NCBI RefSeq assembly: GCF_923077115.1
Contig: NZ_CAKLPX010000001.1
Location: forward strand, 496,001-560,000
DNA: 64,000 bases
Reading direction: 5' to 3'
DNA from: Sinobacterium norvegicum
Lineage (GTDB): Bacteria; Pseudomonadota; Gammaproteobacteria; Pseudomonadales; Sinobacteriaceae
Made by a program: the position numbers and the translations under genes. The notes under the pieces were generated by a model. The model was given only the letters and a program-made list of their open reading frames with translations, was not told the origin of the DNA and did not search any database. Every line of letters starts with the position of its first letter. Positions within the stretch are counted from its first letter, which is position 1. Of the stretch, positions 7,861-17,749 are shown one piece after another.

Positions 7861-9003
7861 CTAACAAGCCTTTAATGTGGCAATTTTAAGTATCTGGCAA
7901 AGTTCCTCGATGACCTCTTGCAATAACACCTCACTGTTGGACATCGCCTGATCTAACGACATAGGCTTGTTACATAACGGCAACACCGTGGTAACGCCAT
8001 ACTCTCTGCCTTCACGGTAGCCATCGCCTCTACAACCGGTGACCACTACCACGGGTACTTGGTGCTGCTTGGCAAGATTCGCCAAGGCAATGGGAAGCTT
8101 GCCGGCAAAGCTTTGGCTGTCGAAGGCACCCTCACCAGTAATCACTAAATCAAGCCCTTGCTTAAACACGTCATCTAGGTGTAAATGCTCTCTAATAATA
8201 TCAAAGCCTGGCTGCAACTTCGCTGGTAACAGCGCCAACATGCCTGCGGCCATGCCGCCGGCGGCACCGGCACCCGGTGTATTCACCACATCCTTGCCAT
8301 ACTGTGATAACAGCGAACTGAACTGAGTTAAAGCTTGTTCGAGAATAATTAAGTCGTGGGCATCGGCGCCCTTCTGCGGTCCAAAAACAGCCGTCGCCCC
8401 ATCGCCGCCCAATAAGGGGTTGGCAACATCACAGGCAATAGTAAACTCACAATCAGACAGCCGTTGATCCAGGCCTTTAAGGTCGATGGTTACTAGTTGG
8501 CTCAATGCTTCACCACCGCGTATTAACACCTTATTATCCGCATCGAGTAGGCGACAACCCAAGGCTTGTAATGCACCTGCGCCACCATCATTAGTGGCAC
8601 TCCCACCCAAGCCAATAATAAATTGTCGACAGCCCTTATCCAGCGCATCAACAATCAACTCACCCACCCCCCAAGTAGAGGCCTTAAGAGGATTTAGTGA
8701 CGTTTTTTCGACCAGGGTGATACCTGCAGCGGCAGCCATTTCAATCACCGCCACTCCATTGTTGAGCTGACCCCAGACAGCATCGACCGGGCAGCCTAGT
8801 GGCCCTTTAACAGTACACTGATGGTAACGGCCACCTGCCCCTTCAATAATAGCTGCCACCGTGCCCTCACCACCATCAGCCATGGGGCGACAAATCACCT
8901 CTGCATTTGGCAGTTGCTGAGCGATCACCTGCTGACTAATTCGGCAAAAATCGACAGCCTCTAAACTACCCTTGAATGAATCTGGTGCCACTAAAATTCT
9001 CAC
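7861..9003 (-). CDS. Glycerate 2-kinase (GlxK/GarK family)
   Basis: The 380-residue product has the family N-terminus ILVAPDSFKGSL, the glycine-rich segments DGGEGT and GLGGSATNDGG, and the GEGAFDSQ segment, all characteristic of the GarK/GlxK type. The enzyme phosphorylates D-glycerate with ATP to 2-phosphoglycerate, which enters lower glycolysis. Translation starts with GTG at 9003, seven bases after a GAGGAG site. The next gene upstream on the same strand, 36 bases away, is a GntP-type permease, so the pair most likely forms a glycerate or sugar-acid uptake and utilisation unit. No glyoxylate carboligase or tartronate semialdehyde reductase is present in the window, so the source of glycerate cannot be told. 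Confidence 0.92.
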   Translation of the reverse strand: MRILVAPDSFKGSLEAVDFCRISQQVIAQQLPNAEVICRPMADGGEGTVAAIIEGAGGRYHQCTVKGPLGCPVDAVWGQLNNGVAVIEMAAAAGITLVEKTSLNPLKASTWGVGELIVDALDKGCRQFIIGLGGSATNDGGAGALQALGCRLLDADNKVLIRGGEALSQLVTIDLKGLDQRLSDCEFTIACDVANPLLGGDGATAVFGPQKGADAHDLIILEQALTQFSSLLSQYGKDVVNTPGAGAAGGMAAGMLALLPAKLQPGFDIIREHLHLDDVFKQGLDLVITGEGAFDSQSFAGKLPIALANLAKQHQVPVVVVTGCRGDGYREGREYGVTTVLPLCNKPMSLDQAMSNSEVLLQEVIEELCQILKIATLKAC

Positions 9004-9039
9004 CCACTGACTCCTCGTATTTTTGCCACAACAAGATCA

Positions 9040-10383
9040 CTACAATAAGAACAGCGATAGTATCAAGATTACCGCCAAGGCAACAAAGCCCTGTATCAAG
9101 GTAGCCACAGTATGGGTACGATAGGCTGTCGCCACATCCATACCACTGAACTGCGTAACCACCCAGAAATAACTGTCGTTGGCATGGGATATTGTCATGG
9201 CACCGGCGCCAACGGCCATGACCGCCAATACAGCGCCCATATCACTGGCCAGTCCTAAGTCGCCTAGTAGCGGCGCGATAATCGCTGAGGTTGTCACCAT
9301 GGCCACCGTTGATGAACCCTGTGCCGTTTTCAGCGCCGCGGCCAAGATAAATGGCAGCAATAGGCTGATGTTCATACCGTCCAAGCTACCGCCAATCAAT
9401 TCAGCCATCGGCGTTGCCTTAAGGACTTGGCCAAAGGCACCGCCAGCACCGGTAATCATAATAATCAGGCCGGCGCTCTGTAGACCATCACTCATCCAGT
9501 CGTTTAGGGTTTCTTTATTCAAGGCAGGCATCAGGCGCATAGCGAGGAAGAAACCAATGATAAGGGCGTTAATTGGCTTACCGAGAAAGGCAAACAGGGT
9601 AAACAAGCCTTCTTGTCCAAACGGATGACTGGGGAAGTTGGCAACCGAGCCCAATGCAATCAACAAAATTGGCACGAAGATTGGGGCAAAGGCCTTGCCT
9701 GTCGAAGGCAGATTGGCGGGTTCTTCATAATCGGTTACCGACAGCTGAAGGTCTTCATCGGTTTTATAGCGATCACCAATATAGCGCGACCAGCTATAAC
9801 CGGCTAAGGCAGCACACAGCGATACCAGCAAACCGACGACAATCACCATGCCGAGGTTATCGCTGATACCTAGGTTGGCCGCAGCAGCGATGGGACCAGG
9901 TGTTGGCGGTACAAAGGTATGGGAGGCATACAGCCCGGTACTCAATGCTATCGTCACCGCAACCGCTGAGGCGCCTGTTTTACTGATTAAAGACTTTCTC
10001 AATGATGACAAAATAACAAAGGCCGAATCGCAGAACACTGGAATCGATACGATATAACCGATTAACGTCATGGCCAGGGCCGGATGACGCTCACCGAGTC
10101 GGCGCTGAATAAAATTGGCCATACTGATAGCGGCATGGCTCTTCTCCAGTATGGTGCCAATCAGCGTACCAAAAAGGATGACAAGGCCGATATAGCCTAA
10201 GATATTACCAAAACCAACACGGATGGTTTCGCCCAGTTTTAACAGCGGCACACCGGTCGCAATACCGACACCATAAGCGGCAAAAATAAGCGCAAGAAAC
10301 GGGTGTAAATGCCACCGTGTGGTTGATATCACAATAAAAACAATTGTTACAATAAAGATGATACTGAGCGTTAATAGATCCAT
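9040..10383 (-). CDS. GntP-family gluconate/glycerate-type permease
   Basis: A very hydrophobic protein with about a dozen membrane segments and the GntP family features, including the early RWHLHPFLALIFAAYGVGIATG region and a SHANDSYFWVV segment close to the C-terminus. Members import gluconate or related hydroxy acids with protons. The frame extends to 10416, but the ATG at 10383 is preceded by GAGG at eight bases and starts directly before the first membrane segment, so it is preferred (447 residues). Placement upstream of glycerate kinase suggests that glycerate or a precursor is the substrate; gluconate is a less likely alternative because no gluconate kinase is nearby. Confidence 0.88.
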   Translation of the reverse strand: MDLLTLSIIFIVTIVFIVISTTRWHLHPFLALIFAAYGVGIATGVPLLKLGETIRVGFGNILGYIGLVILFGTLIGTILEKSHAAISMANFIQRRLGERHPALAMTLIGYIVSIPVFCDSAFVILSSLRKSLISKTGASAVAVTIALSTGLYASHTFVPPTPGPIAAAANLGISDNLGMVIVVGLLVSLCAALAGYSWSRYIGDRYKTDEDLQLSVTDYEEPANLPSTGKAFAPIFVPILLIALGSVANFPSHPFGQEGLFTLFAFLGKPINALIIGFFLAMRLMPALNKETLNDWMSDGLQSAGLIIMITGAGGAFGQVLKATPMAELIGGSLDGMNISLLLPFILAAALKTAQGSSTVAMVTTSAIIAPLLGDLGLASDMGAVLAVMAVGAGAMTISHANDSYFWVVTQFSGMDVATAYRTHTVATLIQGFVALAVILILSLFLL

Positions 10384-10486
10384 GCTTGAAGCCTCGGTTT
10401 TGCCAATGGTTGTCATACCACGTTTTTTATCTATGCAGTATAGTAAGAAATCTCAATAAGTCGTTGATCTAATGAAAGGAAAGATA

Positions 10487-11047
10487 ATGAAGCAGGTTAT
10501 TCGCTGTGACTGGGCCGGAACGGATCCACTGTACCAGGCCTATCATGATCATGAGTGGGGCATCGCCGTCCACGATGAACGGTTGCTATTCGAGTTTATC
10601 TGCCTTGAGGGTCAGCAAGCGGGTTTAAGCTGGATTACTGTGCTGAAGAAAAGAGAGCGCTATCGTCAGTGTTTCCATAATTTTGAGGTCGAAAAAGTAG
10701 CGAATATGAGCGACGAATACATCGAGCAACAATTGTCCGACCCTGGATTGATCAGAAACCGGCTCAAGCTGTTCAGCATCCGAAAAAACGCGCTAGCGTT
10801 TATAACCGTGCAACAGGAATTTGGCAGCTTCGACCGTTATATTTGGCAATTTGTTGGCGGCCAAACACAGGTAAATCAGTACGAGACTATGGCTGATGTC
10901 CCCGCCAATACTGCCGCCAGCGACGCCATGGCAAAAGATTTAAAGAAACGTGGCTTTAGCTTTATCGGCACCACTATTTGCTACGCCTTTATGCAGGCAG
11001 CCGGCCTGGTCGATGACCACCTCACAACTTGCTATAAGCGCTGCTGA
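10487..11047 (+). CDS. tag: DNA-3-methyladenine glycosylase I
   Basis: The 186-residue product matches Tag throughout: the start MKQVIRCDW, the DHEWG segment, the GLSW segment and the C-terminal HLTTC, which with the early Cys and His forms the zinc site of this family. It removes 3-methyladenine from alkylated DNA and starts base excision repair. An in-frame ATG five codons upstream (10472) exists, but the AAGGA site lies inside that extension at the right distance for the ATG at 10487. The gene is alone on the plus strand, divergent from the permease and convergent with lipA, with a strong shared terminator behind it. Confidence 0.95.
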   Translation: MKQVIRCDWAGTDPLYQAYHDHEWGIAVHDERLLFEFICLEGQQAGLSWITVLKKRERYRQCFHNFEVEKVANMSDEYIEQQLSDPGLIRNRLKLFSIRKNALAFITVQQEFGSFDRYIWQFVGGQTQVNQYETMADVPANTAASDAMAKDLKKRGFSFIGTTICYAFMQAAGLVDDHLTTCYKRC

Positions 11048-11064
11048 TGTTTTTTTAGACGAAA

Positions 11065-11090
11065 AAAAACGCTGCAATGGCAGCGTTTTT
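11065..11090. terminator. Bidirectional terminator between tag and lipA
   Basis: Eleven-base arms AAAAACGCTGC and GCAGCGTTTTT surround a four-base loop AATG. The A and T runs at either end make it suitable for both convergent genes. Confidence 0.85.
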
Positions 11091-11107
11091 ATATCGGCAA
11101 AGCAGCC

Positions 11108-12109
11108 TTAAGCCGGCGTACCCAGGCCAACATTGTTCTTCAACAACACCTGCTCTGCCCGATAGCTCGAGCGGACAAATGTGCCCGAGACCACCTCCAA
11201 AAAGCCTTTTTCAAGCCCCCATTGACGGTATTTCTCAAATTCCTCAGGGTGAACATAGCGCTCGACCGGTAAATGATTTTCTGTCGGTTGCAGATATTGT
11301 CCCAGGGTCAAAATGTCGACGTTATTCGCACGCAAATCATCCATTGTCTCGATAATTTCTTGTTCACTCTCGCCCAAACCTAACATCAGGCTGGTCTTGG
11401 TCAACACCGACGCCCTGTGTTGCTTGGCATGGGCCAACACGTCCAGTGTTTGCTGATAGCTGGCTCGCGGATCACGCACAGGGTGGGTCAAACGTTTAAC
11501 CGTTTCAACATTCTGGGCAAATACCTCGATACCACTGTCAACCACGACTTCAACATCGGATAGCACCCCTTGAAAATCAGGTGTCAATGCCTCAACGGCG
11601 GTCTCGGGGTTGTCCTGCTTAACCTTTTTGACCACGGCAGCGTAGTGGGCTGCGCCACCATCTTTGACGTCATCGCGGTTTACCGAGGTTAACACCAGGT
11701 ATTTTAAGTTCATTAAACGCACCGAATCAGAAGTATGCTGGGCCTCATCGGGGTCGAGTTTACCCTGGGGGTTACCAGTATTAACCGAGCAAAATTTACA
11801 GGCGCGGGTACAGGTTTCGCCCATCAACATAATTGTGGCAGTGCCCGAACTCCAGCACTCACTGATATTGGGGCACATTGCCTCTTCGCAAACCGTGGCC
11901 AGCTTATGGTCATGAACAATACCCTTAACCTTGTCAAAGCCCTTGCCACCCTTGGCTTTGATGCGCAACCACTTTGGTTTCTCTAAGCGCTCTTTTTTTA
12001 CTCGATTAGTGGCTTTGACACCATTTTTGATCGCGCTAACACCCTTGTTATTGACGAACTTTTTTCCGCTCTCTATATTTTGAACGGGAATCAAATTGTC
12101 TGCGGCCAT
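11108..12109 (-). CDS. lipA: Lipoyl synthase (radical SAM)
   Basis: The 333-residue protein contains both iron-sulfur motifs of lipoyl synthase: the auxiliary cluster CX4CX5C ([12 protein letters not shown]) and the radical SAM CX3CX2C (CTRACKFC). The RSSY segment at the C-terminus, which carries the Ser ligand of the auxiliary cluster, is present. It inserts two sulfur atoms into octanoyl groups on the E2 and GcvH proteins. An N-terminal Lys-rich extension of about 40 residues precedes the conserved part. lipB, which usually lies just upstream, is absent here; the upstream 150 bases to zwf hold no gene. The gene is probably transcribed alone. Confidence 0.97.
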   Translation of the reverse strand: MAADNLIPVQNIESGKKFVNNKGVSAIKNGVKATNRVKKERLEKPKWLRIKAKGGKGFDKVKGIVHDHKLATVCEEAMCPNISECWSSGTATIMLMGETCTRACKFCSVNTGNPQGKLDPDEAQHTSDSVRLMNLKYLVLTSVNRDDVKDGGAAHYAAVVKKVKQDNPETAVEALTPDFQGVLSDVEVVVDSGIEVFAQNVETVKRLTHPVRDPRASYQQTLDVLAHAKQHRASVLTKTSLMLGLGESEQEIIETMDDLRANNVDILTLGQYLQPTENHLPVERYVHPEEFEKYRQWGLEKGFLEVVSGTFVRSSYRAEQVLLKNNVGLGTPA

Positions 12110-12259
12110 GTTTACAACCCTAACTGTACGAAGTAACTATCAATTTACGCAAGAATATGCAGGAATGCCGGGCAGTATAACACGGCTTTATCGTCAAACG
12201 TTACCGGCACAACTACTTAGATTGATGCGCCAGAGTGCTGTATACATAAACAGCTGTTA

Positions 12260-13696
12260 CTAGCGATACGGAAACCACTGCCGACCGCCTCTTTCTAATA
12301 GTGCGTCTGCCGCCGCTGGCCCCTCACTATGACTAACATAACTATAGAGTGGGCTGTTGTTTCTTCGCCAGCAATCAATGATTGGATCAACCCACTGCCA
12401 GGCAGCGACGATCTCATCGCGATGTATAAACAGCGATTTATCACCCTCAACCACATTCAACAACAGCGTTTTATAGCCATCGGATAGCTTACCTGTAAAT
12501 TCTGTGGCTAGATTTAAATCCAAGCTAACGGGTTTTAACTTGTTACGAGAAGAATGAAGCTCTTTGACCATCAAACTCATCTTAATACTTTCTTCTGGCT
12601 GCAGACGAATAACCAAACTATTGGCTTCTAACGGGCCTGCTGAGGGAGAAAATACATTGTACCTGACAGGCCGAAACTGAATCACAATCTCAGCATAAGC
12701 ATTTGCCAAACATTTCCCTGTGCGTAAATAGAAAGGCACCTTCGACCAACGCCAATTATCAATATGCGCTTTGATCGCCACATAGGTTTCTGTATTACTT
12801 TGCTCGCCAAGCTGTTGACAATAACCTGGTTGCTTTGCCGAGGCTTGGTATTGCGCCCTGATGGTTGCTCGGTCAATTTTCTCCGTGGTTATACGACGCA
12901 GAGACCGAAGCACCTTAATTTTTTCCTGTCTAATCGACTGTTCATCCAAGCGAGATGGCGGCTCCATGGCAACAAAACAAAGCAGTTGCAGCAAGTGATT
13001 TTGCACCATATCACGCAACGCACCGGTATGATTATAATAACCAAACCTGCCCTCGACCCCGACTGTTTCGCAAAGGCTAATTTGAACATGGTCAATACTG
13101 CTGCCATCCCACTGACGCTCTAGTAAAGCATTGCCAAAGCGGAGGGCAATCAAATTCTGTACGGTTTCCTTGCCCAGATAATGATCGATCCGATAGGTCT
13201 GCTGCTCGGTGAAGTATTGACTGATACGCGCATTAATTTCCTCTGCGCTGAGCTCACTGTGACCAATGGGTTTTTCAATAACCACCCGACATTGATCAGA
13301 GATCAGACCATGTTCGGATAAACGCTGACTGGCTTGACCATACAAACTCGCAGACAGGGCAAAATAATACAGAGTAATTTTAGTGTGCGGGGATAGACGT
13401 TCGGTAAGTTCACCCCAGCCGCGCTCACCATCAACATCGATAACCAGCATGTGTAAACGCTGACGAAAACGTTTCAACGTCGCGGCATCACACTCGTGGT
13501 CAGATAAAAATGCTGTCATCTTACTGATTGAACCTGCCAAAAATTCACGGGCACTTTGCTCTCGATGAACCGTCAGTATGATCCGGGTTTTAGGTGCCAG
13601 TGTTGACTCACAGCGATATAAGGCCGGTAAAAGTTTTCGTGAGGCTAAATCACCACCACCACCGAAGATTACAACATCAAAAGCCTGTACTGACAT
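12260..13696 (-). CDS. zwf: Glucose-6-phosphate 1-dehydrogenase
   Basis: The 478-residue product has the nucleotide-binding GGGGDLA segment near the N-terminus, the EKPIG segment, and the substrate-binding RIDHYLGKE motif. The third residue of the usual GASGDLA fingerprint is Gly here. The enzyme oxidises glucose 6-phosphate to 6-phosphogluconolactone with reduction of NADP or NAD, feeding the pentose phosphate or Entner-Doudoroff route. In many relatives zwf is followed by pgl, edd or eda; none is present, so the gene stands alone. A GGAG site lies five bases before the ATG. Confidence 0.95.
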   Translation of the reverse strand: MSVQAFDVVIFGGGGDLASRKLLPALYRCESTLAPKTRIILTVHREQSAREFLAGSISKMTAFLSDHECDAATLKRFRQRLHMLVIDVDGERGWGELTERLSPHTKITLYYFALSASLYGQASQRLSEHGLISDQCRVVIEKPIGHSELSAEEINARISQYFTEQQTYRIDHYLGKETVQNLIALRFGNALLERQWDGSSIDHVQISLCETVGVEGRFGYYNHTGALRDMVQNHLLQLLCFVAMEPPSRLDEQSIRQEKIKVLRSLRRITTEKIDRATIRAQYQASAKQPGYCQQLGEQSNTETYVAIKAHIDNWRWSKVPFYLRTGKCLANAYAEIVIQFRPVRYNVFSPSAGPLEANSLVIRLQPEESIKMSLMVKELHSSRNKLKPVSLDLNLATEFTGKLSDGYKTLLLNVVEGDKSLFIHRDEIVAAWQWVDPIIDCWRRNNSPLYSYVSHSEGPAAADALLERGGRQWFPYR

Positions 13697-13724
13697 AACA
13701 ACTCCAGTGAATGATTACGCGGCT

Positions 13725-15770
13725 CTATTTTGCGGGTACGATACGCTGCCAAAACCTCTTTAGGGTCAATTTAACCATAGCGTAGCGAAGCTGTTTTAGC
13801 TGTGTATTTACCACCACTAATTCAGAATCTTGCTGACCATATATGCAACGCTGGTAAGAGTCAGCAAAAGATATAAAATGTAGCCTTAACGACGGGAATT
13901 CAAGCGCCATTCGGCAGCAGTAATCATATTCTCCCTCCGCCGGTAATATGGGTTGACCCAGCCAGCTCATCAATCTCAGCAAACGGTCAAAATGAGATTG
14001 AGCACGCTGCGTTTTACCGGCTGGACGATAGCGCAGTATGGCGGGTAACAATGCCAGCAACGTTGCTAAAACAATAGCAAAGAGAATAAACAGTACGATA
14101 CGTAATGGATTTATCTCACCCAGTAGTTTCTCCAGAATTCGTACTTGTTGCTGGCCATCAAAATTCAATATCCATGTATTCCACCGGTGGTTGAACGCAT
14201 CATATTGTCTGTCTAGCTGCCTGAACCAATTACTATTAGCCAAACCAATCACCTCACTCAGACCGCCGGCAAGGAATTCATTACGCTGACGCAGCATCTC
14301 CATCGCCCCTTGTGAAACCCGCTCCGGTGCAATTGCTGCCGTCGGGTCTACTCTTACCCAGCCCCGGTCTTGCTGCCAGATCTCTGCCCAGGCATGGGCG
14401 TCGTACTGCCGAACTACCAGGGTGCCATCGCTGTTCAATTCACCACCCTGGTAGCCGCCAACAACGCGTGCCGGCACTCCAGCAGCTCGCATCAACAAGA
14501 CAAATGCCCCGGCATAATGAGAACAATAGCCCTGGCGACTATCGAACAGAAAACGATCAACGCTATGATCTGTATTTACCTCTGGCGCCTGAAGAGTGTA
14601 GTAATAATCTTCCCGGTTAAATTTATCGACAATATGTTGGACAATATTGCCTGTTTGACCCGCATAACGCTCGGCTAGTTGACGACCATAATCGATGGTT
14701 CTCGGGTTGTTGGATGGTAACTGCCGATTAGCCAACAAAATATCTGAAAACTCTTTCGCTGCATCGGCCTCTACACCTGGGGGAGTCACATCATAGGCAA
14801 ACCGCTGGCTGATATCACTGTCACGAAACAGCAGCTTGGCAGAGCTTTGCTTAATCGTTGCTGTCGATGAAAAGCTACCCCGCTGAGCATAAATATACGG
14901 CTGAAATGTTGGCTCTATAGTGACGCGATACAAACTCTTTTCTGTCGTCGTCTTTGTTACTCCCCCTTTTGGTAGTACTCGATGCAAGTTTTTATTAATC
15001 GTCCAGCGACGACCATCAAAGTCCTCTAGCACCATTCCCCGCCAGTAGCGGTCGGATCGCTTTGGTACCTGGACACTAAAATCAATTCTAAAGGCCACAT
15101 CGCTGCTTTGACCCAGCAATGACATGGTGGCGCTATCTATCGTATCGCCCAAGCCTGATGTTTGCTGTGACGACAGATTCGGAATCGACCAAAGTGGAGG
15201 GATCCTAGGGATAATAAGATAAAAAACCATCATCACGGGCAGCGCCTGCAGAGCAATGGCCGCTGACTTCTTGGCACTGAACAGTGTCAACGAAACCTGC
15301 TGATTATTGACGTTTAACGTGACCAAGGTCGTGAGTAATAGCCATAAAGTCAGCAGGCAATAGAGTACCGTTAAAAAGTGCTGGTCATACAGCAAGCGCG
15401 AAGCGATAACCAAAAAGGAAATAAAAATATAGACATGGGCATCACGTCGATGCTTAGTTTCTAATAGTTTAAAGCTCAGGGCAAACAGCAACAGCATAAT
15501 AAACTGATCGAGGCTGCCCCAGCGGAAATTAGCATTAATAACAGCCGCTATTGCGAGAACAACAAAAACTAGACGCAACCAAAAACCGGGTAAAAACCAT
15601 CGCCCAATGGCGACAAAATATCGCCAAAACACTGCCACCGCTGCCACGCCATAGACCATTAAGGGTTGCTGCTGATAAAAGGCTATCAGCAAAAACACGT
15701 GGCAGCATAACAGCATAAAAATACTCTTACGCTGAACCGAGTTGAAGGGGCTGACCCTATTCAAGACCAT
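13725..15770 (-). CDS. TgpA-family membrane transglutaminase (DUF3488)
   Basis: The 681-residue protein starts with about six membrane segments, followed by a periplasmic transglutaminase-like domain with the Cys-His-Asp triad visible as GYCSHYAG, DAHAWAE and DPT, and a further membrane segment near residue 560. This is the architecture of TgpA of Pseudomonas aeruginosa, which is essential there; the physiological substrate is unknown. It overlaps the DUF58 gene by 14 bases and forms a three-gene operon with it and a MoxR ATPase, an arrangement common in proteobacteria and probably connected with cell-envelope assembly. Confidence 0.92.
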   Translation of the reverse strand: MVLNRVSPFNSVQRKSIFMLLCCHVFLLIAFYQQQPLMVYGVAAVAVFWRYFVAIGRWFLPGFWLRLVFVVLAIAAVINANFRWGSLDQFIMLLLFALSFKLLETKHRRDAHVYIFISFLVIASRLLYDQHFLTVLYCLLTLWLLLTTLVTLNVNNQQVSLTLFSAKKSAAIALQALPVMMVFYLIIPRIPPLWSIPNLSSQQTSGLGDTIDSATMSLLGQSSDVAFRIDFSVQVPKRSDRYWRGMVLEDFDGRRWTINKNLHRVLPKGGVTKTTTEKSLYRVTIEPTFQPYIYAQRGSFSSTATIKQSSAKLLFRDSDISQRFAYDVTPPGVEADAAKEFSDILLANRQLPSNNPRTIDYGRQLAERYAGQTGNIVQHIVDKFNREDYYYTLQAPEVNTDHSVDRFLFDSRQGYCSHYAGAFVLLMRAAGVPARVVGGYQGGELNSDGTLVVRQYDAHAWAEIWQQDRGWVRVDPTAAIAPERVSQGAMEMLRQRNEFLAGGLSEVIGLANSNWFRQLDRQYDAFNHRWNTWILNFDGQQQVRILEKLLGEINPLRIVLFILFAIVLATLLALLPAILRYRPAGKTQRAQSHFDRLLRLMSWLGQPILPAEGEYDYCCRMALEFPSLRLHFISFADSYQRCIYGQQDSELVVVNTQLKQLRYAMVKLTLKRFWQRIVPAK

Positions 15771-16716
15771 ATTCCCGGCCTCGAAACAACGCCAATGCCG
15801 TCAACAACTGCTGCTTGTGCTGCTCTCCACTGTTCGGTTGAATTTCTACGCCGGGAAGCCTTAATCCATAATTATTGGTGGTCAGAGACAACTGCAGAAT
15901 GGCATAACTCAGTGTGGCTAAGTTCTTTTCAGTTCCCTCGTCTATTAGCTCGTCATAGTCCAGCCATAATGGTCGCCCCTCGGGCTCATCAAATTCTATC
16001 GACTGTAACGGCTGCTGCTTGGCCAACGTTTTCCACAACACATGCTTAAGAGAATCCCCTTGACGATAGCTACGCAAGTTGACTAATTCTTCCTGCCCCT
16101 GAGTCTTATGGTTATAACCTTCATCGGACTGACCACTGAACGGTAATGTGTCAACAGCGTTAGGGCGAGGATAGACGGGAATTTTAATTTCTAGGTCTAA
16201 CCAACTCCAACACTGAAAAACAGACAATGGGAAGTGACTAAAAATTTTGAAACGCCCAGGATTTAACACACCACGATGGCCCGCAGGTAGATTGATTTTA
16301 ACCCTGGCATCAACATCAGGCTCAACATCAAAACGTGTTAATGGCTGACCTGGCCATTGTATTTTAAGATCACTGTGTTTAGTGCCAGGCCGCCCTATTA
16401 CCATTAATTCAATCTCGACTAAATCGCCACTGAAGTTCCCTTCAATAGCGTGCAGAGTTATACGCAGCCCCGACAGATTGCGGTAGGTATGAAATATAGT
16501 CACATGAATAATAGCCAGTAACCAAAAGAATAAAATAAAGACTGAATTGTTGACGAAATTATTTGCCATTAGGTACAGGCAGAAAACAACAACAATATAA
16601 ATGCCGCCGAGGCCACTGACAAAGATAAACAATTGCTTTTGATTCAACTCAACACTGGTACTGGCTGGAATACGGCGCTGTACCCAGCGCTGAAACCATC
16701 GCTGATAAATATTCAT
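15757..16716 (-). CDS. DUF58 membrane protein of the MoxR operon
   Basis: The product has two adjacent membrane segments near the N-terminus, a beta-rich middle and the DUF58 signature in the form YRQGDSLKHVLWK. The frame continues to 16749, but the ATG at 16716 lies four bases after the stop of the MoxR gene, with AAGG overlapping that stop, and gives 319 residues. DUF58 proteins often carry a von Willebrand A-like fold and work with MoxR ATPases; the exact role is unknown. The overlap with the transglutaminase gene downstream implies coupled translation. Confidence 0.88.
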   Translation of the reverse strand: MNIYQRWFQRWVQRRIPASTSVELNQKQLFIFVSGLGGIYIVVVFCLYLMANNFVNNSVFILFFWLLAIIHVTIFHTYRNLSGLRITLHAIEGNFSGDLVEIELMVIGRPGTKHSDLKIQWPGQPLTRFDVEPDVDARVKINLPAGHRGVLNPGRFKIFSHFPLSVFQCWSWLDLEIKIPVYPRPNAVDTLPFSGQSDEGYNHKTQGQEELVNLRSYRQGDSLKHVLWKTLAKQQPLQSIEFDEPEGRPLWLDYDELIDEGTEKNLATLSYAILQLSLTTNNYGLRLPGVEIQPNSGEQHKQQLLTALALFRGREYGLE

Positions 16717-16720
16717 TACC

Positions 16721-17635
16721 TTAAAAGACACTGACGCTATTGAGCACATGTTCCGCCAAGGCAGTGCCCGTTGTATTCATATCAACACTGCCTATTAGTC
16801 GGTGACCGGCGACAGCAACGAACACCTGCTGTATATCTTCAGGGGTGACATAGCCTCTTGCGTTGATATATGCCCAAGACTTCGCGCATTGCAATAACCC
16901 TAACGCTGCTCGTGGTGATAGACCCACTCCGATTCGCTTATCTTCTCGGCTAAACAATACCAGTCGATGCAAGTATTCTAATAACGGCTCGGAAGCCGTT
17001 ACCGCATCAACCGCTTGCTGAATAGCCAATAACTGCTCGGTATTAATGATGGCTTTTAGGCTCTGCTTGACTGAGCGGCTAGCAGCATTTTTGTACATAC
17101 TGATTTCGGCCTCTTTAGCAGGGTATCCCATTTGCATGCACATCAAGAACCGGTCTAACTGAGACTCAGGCAAAGCAAAGGTACCAGATTGAGAGGTCGG
17201 ATTTTGCGTCGCGATCACGATAAATGGCTCGGGCAGCCGACGGCTACGGCCATCACTACTCACCTGCCCCTCGGCCATAGCCTCCAAAAGTGCGCTCTGG
17301 GTTTTAGGCGTTGCCCGATTGATTTCGTCAGCCAATAACAGCTGGGTGAAAATAGGCCCGGGTTTGAACACAAAACTCTGCTTCTCTCGAGCAAAAATTG
17401 ACACGCCAATAATATCACTGGGCAGCAAGTCACTGGTAAATTGTACCCGGTTATATTTCAGCGACAACACATCGGCCAAGGCGTGCGACAAGGTCGTCTT
17501 GCCCATACCGGGTAAGTCTTCCAACAACAGATGACCGCCAGCAAAAATACAGCATAACGCGGTTTTTATTTGCTCTCTCTTACCCAGCAATACTTTGCTA
17601 ATTTGATCTGCTAACTGATCAACGACTGTACTCAT
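16721..17635 (-). CDS. MoxR-family AAA ATPase
   Basis: The 304-residue protein has a Walker A motif GMGKTT, a Walker B-like LLADEINRATPKTQ segment and the downstream EGQVSSDG and ATQNP segments diagnostic of MoxR ATPases. These are chaperone-like ATPases that act on partner proteins with metal-ion-binding or von Willebrand domains, here presumably the DUF58 protein encoded next. The frame can be opened to a GTG at 17662, but the ATG at 17635 has a GTGAG site and begins the conserved region. It is the first gene of the MoxR-DUF58-TgpA operon, separated from metZ by a strong terminator. Confidence 0.93.
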   Translation of the reverse strand: MSTVVDQLADQISKVLLGKREQIKTALCCIFAGGHLLLEDLPGMGKTTLSHALADVLSLKYNRVQFTSDLLPSDIIGVSIFAREKQSFVFKPGPIFTQLLLADEINRATPKTQSALLEAMAEGQVSSDGRSRRLPEPFIVIATQNPTSQSGTFALPESQLDRFLMCMQMGYPAKEAEISMYKNAASRSVKQSLKAIINTEQLLAIQQAVDAVTASEPLLEYLHRLVLFSREDKRIGVGLSPRAALGLLQCAKSWAYINARGYVTPEDIQQVFVAVAGHRLIGSVDMNTTGTALAEHVLNSVSVF

Positions 17636-17696
17636 ACCAGCACTCACTTTTATAAAGGTCACTGTAGATCAATATAACAGTTTTTATCGGCCTAAA

Positions 17697-17732
17697 AATA
17701 ATAAAGGCGATCAATAGATCGCCTTTATTATT
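17697..17732 (-). terminator. Terminator downstream of metZ
   Basis: Perfect 16-base arms (17697-17712 and 17717-17732) enclose a four-base loop. On the minus strand the stem is followed by a T-rich stretch, so it ends the purF-metZ transcript before the MoxR operon. Confidence 0.88.
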
Positions 17733-17749
17733 AAGATGCTAGACAAAAA

